Shown here: piece after piece, positions 36,901 through 45,164 of the stretch
Numbering within the stretch: the first letter of the stretch is position 1
Layout of the letters: every line of letters starts with the position of its first letter
The notes under the pieces: generated by a model
Database searches by the model: none
What the model was told of the DNA's origin: nothing
What the model saw: only the letters and a program-made list of their open reading frames with translations
Made by a program: the position numbers and the translations under genes
NCBI GenBank assembly: GCA_964036665.1
Contig: OZ038530.1
Span: 22,900,001-22,964,000 of the forward strand
From: Gordius sp. MW1
Taxonomy: Eukaryota; Nematomorpha; Gordioida; Gordea; Gordiidae
Length of the DNA stretch: 64,000 nucleotides
Reading direction: 5' to 3'

Positions 36901-39900
36901 TAATAATCACCCTTAATTGCTTACCTATGTGTAAATCATGTGCGTAGCCAGGGCGGGGGGGGGGGGGGGAGCATGGAAGGGCGGCTGCCCCCTCTAAATC
37001 CAAAAATTCTTCAAAATAAATATAATTATGGTTTTAATTTCTAAAATTTATCATTTTGCCCCCCCCCCTCTAGTTCTAATCCTGGCTACGCCTATGTATT
37101 TAGTTTTGTTTGGTATTGAAACATAAGATTTGATTTTCTTTTTTCCCTCTAATAAATCCCCACCTAAAAAAGGTCGTATAGATGGAAATTTATTAAACGG
37201 GGATTTATTAATCATTTCGGTCCTCCCCCAAAAAGGGAGGACGAATTTTTGTTCCCTTTTTATTTCTACCGACTAATCTTTATTTAATATCACACCAGAA
37301 ATAAAATAATATTTATAATATCGTAACAATTTCGCTTTTTGACTACGCGAAAAATAATGATAATATGACTGCGCTTTTTAAAAGATAAAAATAAAATAAT
37401 AACAAGCGATTGCGAACTCATGTTAATAAAATACGATTTTAATTCTATACTAATATAACGCGATGCACATAAAAAGCGCTTGATCGCGATGGGTAATAAA
37501 ATCTATTTTTATCCTGTGGTAAAAGCCAATCGAAAAGATAATTAAAACAAGTAAGCGGGGGGGGACAAATAACGAAAAACAAATCAGCTAATAAAACCAA
37601 CGTGGAACACCACACCTCCCCCTTTATCGAGAAGTCAAAGACTTAAAGTCCTGCCGTTCCGATAAAGGTATAAGGGTTTCAGTGTTGTTAAAAACCATTT
37701 AAAGACTGAGGCGGAATAAGGCGATTTACCTTATTCTTTTAAACAAAGTTCAAACAAACTATAGGTATAAGTATAACCAACATAATCTCCAAACATTTTC
37801 TGAAATCTAGCCCATTAATATAATTTATCGTCTGACATCTACTGCCAGTTTATGACCTTTGCCCTCGGATAGACTCAGCGATAAAAAGGGTACGTCATGG
37901 CTAGCGGACTTTCTGTCCCAGCTCTGTAACGCACCGAGCAACAGTCGCAACCAAAATTATAATTAATCAATACTAAATTATCCCAAAGGCTGTACCGTTT
38001 TACTTTTATTTTATACCTATATAACTTGCCATCTTTAAATAATCAAAATAATCATCTCTCTCCGGTTTTTACCACTAGGATAAAAATAGATTTTATTACC
38101 CATCGCGATCGAGCGCTTTTTATGTCCATCGCGTTATATTAGTATAGAATTAAATCGTATTTTATTAACATGAGATCGCAATCGCTTGTTATTATTTTAT
38201 TTTTAACTTTTTAAAAGCGCAGTCATATTATCATTATTTTTCGCGTAGTTAAAAAGCGAAATTGTTACGATATTATAATTATTATTTTATTTCTGGTGTG
38301 ATATTAAATAAAGATTAGTCGGTAGAAAAAAAAGGGAACAAAAATTCGTCCTCCCTTTTTGGGGGAGGACCAAAATGATTAATAAATCCCCGTTTAATAA
38401 ATTTCCATCTATCCGACCTTTTTTAGGTGGGGATTTATTACCCTCGAAAACTTTATTCTGATCTTAACAACCTACCTATCAGAGGTTAGATTTGTATAAA
38501 TTTTTCTGCCCAAACCCGGCCCGGTTCATCTTTTTAAACTAAATTGCCGGCCCAAACTCTTTAAAAATCAATCGAACAGCGGGCCGGACTGGGTTTTTCT
38601 CGTCTCTGATACATATATTCACAAGCACTTAAAAATTTATGCATTCAAACATCGGTTGATTTGAAACCCTTTCTTGTTATCCTAACTATTTTTTTTACCA
38701 AACCACATTTTTAAAAATTTTGGACGTACTTTGACCATTAAAAACACCCTGCCCATCATTCAAACCCAAATTTAATGATTTAAATTCTATAACTTAATAA
38801 AAGTAACTAGTCCTAATAGTGGATAAATTTAAATTTTTCCGCTTGTTAACAAAAATATATAAAAATCATATTGCTTTTTAACCAAGGCACGTAGATTTAA
38901 TTCTTTGGGGAATATGTTTGTTTCGGTTCTGGGATAACTAATATATCCTTTCTGATACAATTTTTCCGCTATGTTCATCGTTTCTTTCGCATTTATACGA
39001 AGTTTACGGGAAGCCAATTTCTCTACAAATCAAACCATAAAACTATCGTTTCAAAAATATTTTGATTTTAAAAATTGTAAAATATGCAAAAACGAAGGCT
39101 CAATTCGCTATTATTGAATGAGCAAAATGCAAGCTTTCGGAATAATAACATCACTACACATTTTGCCTTAATCCAACTAATTAACCCCCTGAATTGTATT
39201 TTAATTTACAAATTCCTTAATTACAAAATTAAAATCAAAAATAATTTAAATTGGTTTTTACGTTGTGTATGGTTTGCAAAAAAATATGATATAAAAAGGT
39301 TGAGGGGCTAAAGCATACAAGAAACATAGAATTTCAATGAAAACCTAATGCAATTGTGTCCATAGGTTGAGGTCTCCACCTCGATTTAGGCTTACTTTTG
39401 ATATCAACAACCCTCGCTAGTGGATTTTCCATGCACATGGCATACAATGCCTATATGTGTAATCAATAATATTTAAAAAACATGTTTTTAAGAATAATTT
39501 TTTAATTATTATAAACATTTGTATTAATAATAACAAAAAATTTCCTCTGTCCTTTAACATAATTTATGAGATTTAGAATAAACAATATTGCCAAATCCCA
39601 TTCAACACAGATTTGAAAGAAATTTAATTGAATCCAAAATAACTTAAAGATTTTAATTATAAACTGGTATAATAAGTTAAATAAAATTTTGTAGCTGCGA
39701 AGATCTATTTACTAATATAATTGGTTTAAAATACATGTCAGGATAAATAAAAGTATATTTTAAGTTTTAACCCCTCTTTTAATTTTTCATCCCTAGTTGA
39801 AAAATGATAATGTAAACTTGTCCAATCATGAAAAGAATTTTAAAACATACGATTATTACCAGACATGCATCCCGATCAAAAAGTCGAACCCTTTTCCAAT

Positions 39901-41066
39901 TAAATTCTGTGCTAGGTGGTAAATCTTTTGTTTGTTCTGAAAGATCTTGATAAGATGCACATATTTTCCAAAATGGTTCTTGAATAAAATTTTGTACTTC
40001 TTTATACCTCTCGACTACTAAGCCAAGAGTTGGAAATTGGCAACTTCCGTAACTCATCAGGTTTTCCTTGAGAGAGGGAAACATGTTTTGGTATCGCATA
40101 GTTTGAAATCTTGTAAAAGCTGCTCCTTAAAATAATGATAAAATAAAATTTTAGTTTTTACAAACAATAATTTGGCAGTCCTAAATCAAAAAAGGGTTCT
40201 GTACCAAATAATTAAGCTGTAGTATATACATTAAATTGTGAATATATTCACTTTATCATAAATAATAGTTATCTTTTATCAATTATATTTAAATATATAA
40301 TATTGACAAGATTAGTAAAAACTACCAATTCTTAAATCAAACTCTTGCCTGGCATCAACAGCTTCAGTTATTTTTTGATCCAATACACCAAGATTTGAGC
40401 ATGCCCTTGAAATAGATTGATAAGTAATTTCTGAAAATTTTGCTCTATAAATTTTAAGATGTTGCCCATTATAGGTACGACATAAATCACCAATTTCAAA
40501 TCCAATATTTTCACCTTCCCTGTCACAATCTGTCCATATTATTAGAGTCTAAAAAATATAAATAATCAGCTAAGAATTAAACCCAATTTGACATATAAAT
40601 AAAAAAAATATATATATTTAATTCTTGCCTTGCATTTTTTTATCTCCCTTTGAATTGTATTTTGTATATCAATGCAATTTTGTAAAACGGATTTTGTTAA
40701 TGGAGCATTAAATAATTCCAATGGAGAACAAGAATGCCATTTTTTATACTCCCCTAAAAATGTAAAACAAATAAAATTATAGGAAACCTGAAAATTCATA
40801 ATTCATCATATGGCCAGATACCGAAGTCATAATCATTCTACAATTTTGGTCAAACATATGAAAATCAAACTCATAAATTTTATTAAATTTAGACAGCCCT
40901 TCCCGTTTTGTGCAGCTAATTACCAATTTAATGCCTTGTAAAGCGATTTATACCTGCCCTTAGACATTATGTTGGCAATGGATTTTGCAGCGTCGTTCTT
41001 TTCAGCTACATTTAATATATACATAGTAGTATTTGAGGCAAATTTCCTAGAAAAGAAATATTTCAT
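21947..41066 (-). CDS. TOP3A: DNA topoisomerase III alpha, complete
   Basis: Type IA topoisomerase, the strand-passage partner of BLM/RMI in junction dissolution and of mitochondrial DNA separation. Seventeen exons: 41066-40954, 40915-40788, 40753-40629, 40548-40326, 40125-39860, 39450-39345, 39022-38883, 36783-36651, 35854-35667, 34659-34473, 32998-32837, 32564-32413, 31872-31756, 31198-31009, 29416-29199, 28267-27886, 22149-21947; 1010 codons (human about 1000). Visible in order: TOPRIM ([26 protein letters not shown]), [13 protein letters not shown], catalytic tyrosine in [44 protein letters not shown], a C4 topoisomerase zinc finger (PCGACG to CDTC), then two GRF zinc fingers (exons 16, 17). 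The vertebrate terminal CCHC knuckle is absent. The exon 7/8 junction is ambiguous (38883/36783, or 38851/36781, which adds ten residues). Intron 3 is GC-AG; introns 1 and 2 are 38 and 34 bp. Confidence 0.95.
22223..22597 (-). mobile_element. Non-autonomous element, family E (reverse orientation)
   Basis: Begins CTAGACTGCTTATCA and holds TTTCCGCCATTTTTAAATGT, the complement of the internal block of 33941-34391. It lies in the last TOP3A intron. Confidence 0.5.
22730..23325 (+). mobile_element. LINE 3' fragment (clade 1)
   Basis: Encodes a stretch ending the [46 protein letters not shown] and [17 protein letters not shown], then an AT-rich 3' tail ending in A-runs. It matches 3910-4480 closely and the 3' end of 58595-60600 more distantly. 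5'-truncated, with stops. Confidence 0.8.
23413..23596. mobile_element. Foldback MITE, family B
   Basis: TAGTGTTGTAAAAACGGGTG to CAGCCGTTTTTACAACACTA, almost fully palindromic. Flanks CTAATGAC / CTAATGGA. Confidence 0.85.
23686..27049. repeat. Satellite-bearing block in last TOP3A intron
   Basis: Tandem monomers of roughly 105-135 bp, each holding GATTGTTCCTGTTACTACCA, GACTTTTTGGCCGTCCGCTG and GACCATTGGCCAAAATGTGA. They run from about 23860 to 25960, with stray monomers at 26530-26600 and 26790-26900. The motif TTGCTATGCAATTTATGGGC lies at the left edge (23692), again at 25127, and inverted at the right edge (27024-27043), as if a larger element carries the array. The long open frames here are read-through of the monomers. 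Confidence 0.75.
26687..26757 (+). other. tRNA-like sequence (pseudogene or SINE head)
   Basis: Has an A-box-like TGGTATAGTGGTTATAGC and a B-box GGTTCAAGTC at tRNA spacing, with GTG in the anticodon position (His-like). The acceptor stem pairs at only about 4 of 7 positions and the anticodon and T stems do not pair, so it is unlikely to be a working tRNA. A T-run follows. Confidence 0.4.
27695..27843. mobile_element. hAT-type MITE, family A
   Basis: CATTGGCGTAGCCAGC to CTTGGCTAAGCCCATG. Flanks CGGACAAT / CGGACAGT match at 7 of 8. It lies about 40 bp beyond the donor of TOP3A exon 16. Confidence 0.8.
28310..28460. mobile_element. Family A MITE remnant
   Basis: ATGGACGTAGCCTCTAAATCC core to AATCCTGGTTAAGCCCAT. 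Decayed ends, poly-C tract inside, within TOP3A intron 15. Confidence 0.6.
28625..29060 (+). mobile_element. LINE 3' fragment (clade 1)
   Basis: Plus-strand pieces [19 protein letters not shown] and [19 protein letters not shown] correspond to the end of the ORF in 58595-60600 (ALELFKKIGKQISLLSHDN), followed by an AT-rich tail. Inserted antisense in TOP3A intron 15. Confidence 0.7.
29609..29725. mobile_element. Foldback MITE, family B, internally deleted
   Basis: TAGTGTTATCAAAACGGTGT at the left and CACGCCCTTTTTACAACACTA at the right, with the TCGATCTTTGGTTTTGGAC arm. Confidence 0.7.
30213..30413. mobile_element. Inverted-repeat MITE, family J, perfect 8-bp target duplication
   Basis: Ends TAGAGTTGTTAAATTGCTAA and the complement-like AATAATTTAAAACTCTA, with AACTTGCTTCAACTCCAG / CTGGAGTTGAAGCAAGTG inside. 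Flanked by CTCATATC at 30205-30212 and 30414-30421. A hAT-type duplication length. Confidence 0.8.
30414..30900. other. GC-richer intronic stretch of unknown nature
   Basis: Within TOP3A intron 14; 30490-30740 is clearly less AT-rich than its surroundings. No long open frame, no shared repeat family and no splice-bounded exon is recognised. Confidence 0.35.
32168..32379. mobile_element. Foldback MITE, family B (rearranged copy)
   Basis: Carries two copies of the GGTCGACCA(C/T)T block with TAG(A/G)CTT(A/G)GTCGAAAT, then ends GCCCTTTTGCAACACTAG. The usual left terminus is missing. Confidence 0.65.
32600..32767. mobile_element. Family A MITE, left end decayed
   Basis: Typical core (ATTAGAGATAGGGGGG, AATGATTTAGGGAGG) and an intact right TIR CTTAGCTACGCCCATG. 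In TOP3A intron 11. Confidence 0.65.
32837..32998 (-). CDS. TOP3A: TOP3A exon 11 with acidic insertion
   Basis: A 162-nt exon that is phase-compatible on both sides. It ends LGFLPGQLG, which joins [11 protein letters not shown] of the next exon as expected for type IA topoisomerases. Before that come about 45 residues with no counterpart in human TOP3A, including [20 protein letters not shown] and [12 protein letters not shown]. The insertion is highly charged, probably disordered, and sits between the conserved NYVG and FLPG motifs. Confidence 0.88.
33345..33870 (+). mobile_element. RTE-like LINE 3' fragment
   Basis: [35 protein letters not shown] and EMRMY, then in another frame [33 protein letters not shown] and [18 protein letters not shown]. 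This is the standard order of RTE-type LINE C-termini. Frame changes show it is inactive. Antisense in TOP3A intron 10. Confidence 0.8.
33941..34391. mobile_element. Non-autonomous element, family E
   Basis: 451 bp with inverted ends CATAGACTACATAGACTGCT and AGCAGTCTATCTAGTCTATG. Internal blocks TTCAAAATGGCGGAAAAA and ACCTTCCTCATTAG are shared with 52135-52812. No coding capacity. Confidence 0.7.
34816..34943. mobile_element. Short inverted-repeat MITE, family D
   Basis: TCTTCATAGATTTATT to AAAAAATCTATGAAGA, with TTAGAGGGTGTTAAAAATAA near the left end as in the copy at 48544-48810. Confidence 0.6.
35191..35386. mobile_element. Foldback MITE, family B
   Basis: GGGCTGGATTTTGCTAGGTC to AACCCATCCGTTACAACACTA, with TCGACCTCTAGGCTTAGTC inside. 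Left terminus altered. In TOP3A intron 9. Confidence 0.7.
35493..35569. repeat. (TACA)n microsatellite
   Basis: About 19 uninterrupted TACA units in TOP3A intron 9. Confidence 0.95.
36190..36385 (+). mobile_element. RTE-like LINE fragment
   Basis: [20 protein letters not shown] and [11 protein letters not shown] match the end of the ORF in 33345-33870. Truncated by the family B element at 36391. Confidence 0.7.
36391..36569. mobile_element. Foldback MITE, family B, inserted in a LINE fragment
   Basis: TAGTATTGTAAAAAGGGCTG to CAGCCCCTTTTACAACACT. Flanks GATGGAAG (36383-36390) / CATGGAAG (36570-36577) match at 7 of 8. Confidence 0.82.
36938..37098. mobile_element. Family A MITE
   Basis: TGTGCGTAGCCAGGGCGG to AATCCTGGCTACGCCTATG with G- and C-run core. 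In TOP3A intron 7. Confidence 0.75.
37150..38440. mobile_element. 1.29-kb foldback element with ~375-bp terminal inverted repeats
   Basis: Arms 37150-37527 and about 38065-38440 are roughly 96% identical inverted copies, beginning TAATAAATCCCCACCTAAAA. The 5-bp direct repeat CCCTC flanks it (37145-37149, 38441-38445). The about 540-bp spacer is non-coding. A smaller hairpin (GGTCCTCCCCC with its complement) is nested in each arm. High arm identity suggests a recent insertion. It fills most of TOP3A intron 7. Superfamily not recognised. Confidence 0.85.
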
Positions 41067-41246
41067 AAAATTTGAAATTTAAATTTTTGAACATACGGCA
41101 TAAAAGTACGATCTAAGGTTAATAGAAAGTGCAACTCGTCATAAATATGAACTTTTTGGCTGCAGGATCTTAGGTCTAGGATCATAGATTCTTATAAAAG
41201 GGTCTACCTTAATTCGCTCTATCCAAACAAATAAAAGTATACATCT

Positions 41247-42600
41247 ATGGCACCGTTAAAACTAAAATATTACCCGCATTTTTAATCACACGCTTAGCTA
41301 TAAAATATAAATACAAAACAACTATTTACGTATGTAATGATAAGCATTTGTACGTTTTTTTATTATATATTTTAGTTTTTTTATACCTCATGCATATATA
41401 TATATACATGTGATTCATATGAGTAGATCTAAATTTGTACAATAAATTTATACATCTCTCTATTATAACGCGTAGCTTTATTCACACCCCTTGGTATACA
41501 ATTTCAATGCAACCTAGACATTTGAATATGGAAATTTAAATATTTAAAAACATATGGAAATCATTCATATTGCTATTCATTCTCTTATAATAGAATATAC
41601 ATAAGCTATATAGTATATTTCGCTATTATCATACCTTCCATCCCTGCTATAAAACGAGACGAGAGCATCAACACTGGTGACGCCGCATTTTGGGGGAGCC
41701 TCATTTTTTTATTCCTCTCTCATAACACTCCCTTTACCATCGGCGTCATGAGATTATTTTTTGGGCATGACTTTTTCAAGCCATCATCAAATAAGACATT
41801 GGCAAAGAATCAACTGTGATGCAACAATCAACCACTTCAACCTCTCAAATAATCTCGATCTATTGTGTCCCAATGCAATGAGCTAATGAAGCTGCCTTAT
41901 GGCTGCTAATACGATGGCAACCTAGACACCTTACTACACTCTTACCATCAACCTTTGCAACGTCTGCCGGCGACTAAAATTATCCACTGCTTTTCATGGC
42001 TATATTCACATCAACAATTCAACCCATCATCAACGCCTACACGGCCTCTTGTTATGAGCAAGGATTTGAAATTGGGCAAGACAATGCATGACACAAATCA
42101 AACGACATTTGATGGGACGGCTGCCAAAAAAGAGCTTTTACCAGAATTCTCACCACCGTTGACCGGTTTAACTGAGGGCCGATGACGATTACAATAGATG
42201 CGTCTGCTCGTGGCATGCATATTACTAAATATTGGATAGCACAACAAAGACACAAACAATCACTCTGATCTTGGCCACCACACTCGCAGTATATGAACAT
42301 CAAGATCAGTTATTCAAAGAAGCTCTCTACATCCAACTAATCAAACACTAACTCAAGCCATACAACCACGAAATCTGGTCGCAAAATTCATTGGCCGACT
42401 AAACTAGCTGAGTATTTTACATCTTGCAAATAGCGATGGAATTTATATGGCACCGTTAAACTTAATTATTACGCGCATTTTTATTCACACCCTTGGTTAC
42501 CTAATTGGAATATAAAATAACTTATTACGAGCAGCTTTATTCACATCCCTCATTATACAATTTTAATGCACCATAGACATGCTACTTTTTTATTTTATTT
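41247..42600. mobile_element. Possible small LTR-type element, fossil
   Basis: Direct repeats at about 41247-41525 and 42450-42590 share ATGGCACCGTTAAA, GCATTTTTA.TCACAC and a TTTATTCACA block. Between them is about 0.9 kb without a usable gene. A CTGGTGACGCCGC motif follows the first repeat. It looks broken and incomplete; family uncertain. Confidence 0.3.
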
Positions 42601-42735
42601 TTTCCCTGAAGATAGGCGTAAGTGCCCGAAATATCGCGTTCCATTTCCCTCTACTCACATTATCAATCCAAACCCACCGTTTTTATTCAACAATATTCAT
42701 ATAAACGGATTGACATTTTTAGATTATATAGAGGA
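42600..42735. mobile_element. Family H MITE, partial
   Basis: Shares CCCGAAATATCGCG, ATCAATCCAAACCCACCG and ATAAACGGATTG with the element at 20069-20230 and its right flank. Confidence 0.5.
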
Positions 42736-42868
42736 AACTATGTTTTGTCTTTCAAACTTTGTTAGGAATTAAAAACCCTATATTGTAAAAGTATAAAAAT
42801 CAATAATTTTTAACTATTTGGCTGATGCCCAATCTTTAATTTTTTTTATTAATTCACACACCAAAGCA

Positions 42869-43028
42869 CATGGGCGTAGCCAGGGGGTGGCAGGGGCGGC
42901 TGCTCCCTCTAAATCCAATTTTTTTTGAAAATTTAAAAAAAATATGCCTAAAGTTTATAACAATTATGAAATGCCCCCTCCCTAAATCATTAGTGTTCCC
43001 CTCTAATTCTAATGCTGGCTACGTCATG
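42869..43028. mobile_element. hAT-type MITE, family A, perfect 8-bp target duplication
   Basis: CATGGGCGTAGCCAGGGG to ATGCTGGCTACGTCATG, flanked by CCAAAGCA at 42861-42868 and 43029-43036. Confidence 0.88.
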
Positions 43029-43302
43029 CCAAAGCATATATCATTATCAGCTTGTTAATTAGGTTGAAGTCCACGTAGCTATGATAGGACATTACTATCC
43101 TAATAATTTTAATACTCTCATCTCAAAAGTCACCCTTTGAAATCTTTATTATAAAATTAAAACTAAAATATTTTGCCAGACGTATAGAGTTAAAGTCATT
43201 TTTTTGTTTAAAACTTATTTTACTTTTGAATGTAATTATCTTGCCTTGAAAACCCTTGTGTCAACCAGGTAAATAATGCTTTAATACTCTTAGCTTATAT
43301 TT

Positions 43303-44780
43303 AGTGTTTCGATCTCGTCCTGGTCTCGATTGCAAAATCTCGTCTCGTTTCGGTCTAGAGAAATCTCGGTCTCGTCTCGACGAGAATTCTCGACTGGTTT
43401 AGACTTTAAAAAATTTATACCAGATAAAAATTTCTCCTGTTTTATTAAAAAAGTGTTAAACACCTTTATATTTCACACAAACTTTTTAAAGATATAGTGC
43501 TATATGGAAAGTGCAAATTAAAAAAACTTTAAATAAATTTGAAGTGTAGAAAATTAACTTTTATAGTTCTAGCGAATTTAACATTTCATGTGTATCAAAT
43601 TCCCTGTGTCTGTCAGATATAAATAGACTTAGAAATTTATAAGTCCGCCTATATTTGACTTAGTTACATAATCGCGCAGATTGAGACTCTTTATTAACAT
43701 TGGCTAATGCCTCAAAGTAGACCTTAACATATTTAAGGCAAGGTTTTAGTGTATTGATATTACCATCATGAATTGCAACCCCTATAGCCTTATAAACCAC
43801 AAAGTGCTAGACTTTAAATAATAATATTATTAATTATAGAACTAATAACTAGTTACACATATTAGGACGTTGTAAAAACAACAGTAAAAGAAGCATTATT
43901 ATAGGAATAAGAACATAAGGTTTTAAATTTTAATTATAGTGTGTGTATTTTAATTTATGACAAAAATCATTATAATTAAATTTGTATTTCAAATAATTAC
44001 CTTCTAATTCTAACAGATTTTGCCATTTAATAGTTATTTATCTAATACAGTATAAGTTAGAATATTTATTTTAATTGTTAAATTTCCGCATTTATAGAAA
44101 TTATAGTAAATATGCACTTGCCAACCCTAGTGCATAATGTGAAAAGTGATGCATATGACAATCCAATGTATTAACATAATGTCTTAATAAGGTTCAAAAA
44201 TAAGGAGCTATTCTCTTAGTTGAGGCATAAAAGCTTCTAGAAACCTCATGATTTTATCTATTACCGTGTCATTGAATACTCACTTGTACTTTTGAAATCG
44301 TTAGGCAAGCAAAAATGACGCTAGGGTGCTCAAAAAATATCGAGCCACCCTAGCTTGTCCTGTACAACTATTCAAACTAATTCACCACAAATTTGATATT
44401 CCGATGCAGGTGACAAACTGCGAAATTTAAATATGCTTTAGTAATATTAACTACTCCATCAGAACTTCTAAGCTTAGATATTTGTAAAATTTAATAATGC
44501 TATGGATACAAATATGTTAAAATATATTGTTAAAGTATTCACATACCCAACAAAATTATATAATATTTGCTACACTTAGGTGTTTTTTTTATATCAAATA
44601 TATCCCATCATATTGATTCCCATTTAATATTTCTAAGGTAAATTATGCAATCAAAACACACAAATGATCCATAAAAAGCCGCCTGGCAGAAAAAAACTCG
44701 TATCGTCTGGTCTCCACATCAAAATTCTCGTCTCGATCTCGAGTCTTTTTTAAAGAGACGAGACGAGACCTATCACTACT
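43303..44780. mobile_element. ~1.5-kb element with TCTCGTCTCG-rich ends
   Basis: The left end AGTGTTTCGATCTCGTCCTG and the right end GACGAGACGAGACCTATCACT form inverted termini. Both are packed with TCTCG/CGAGA repeats over about 100 bp. The AT-rich interior has no long open frame. Probably a non-autonomous DNA transposon. Confidence 0.6.
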
Positions 44781-45164
44781 AATATTAGAAGTAATAATAT
44801 TTTGTAATTAAATATAAATTTTTGCAGAGTTTAGACCCTTATCAAATATTTAAATATTTGATTTAAAAGGCACAATTTTGTTGATAATATTGAATAATCA
44901 AAAAAGAAACTAGGTTTGGAACGAGTTGGCGCAAGTTGTACAATATGTATAATACAATTTTAAAATACAATTCTGACCAAATGTCCTAATTATATTTCAG
45001 CGCAAATTTCCCTTACAAAAATTAGTTTAAGTCAACTTGATATTTACTACTTTTCATAATGATCAAATTTAATCATGAAACTTGATGGTTTAAAAAAATT
45101 AAAATTAGAACCGATAGCGCTTGTAGTTTAATTGACCGTTCTGTCAATAATTTGCTTCTGATTA

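Noticed and set aside
41955-42303. Overlapping 76- and 83-codon frames upstream of TOP3A as host genes
   Set aside because: They lie between direct repeats of a probable fossil LTR-type element and match no host family I recognise.
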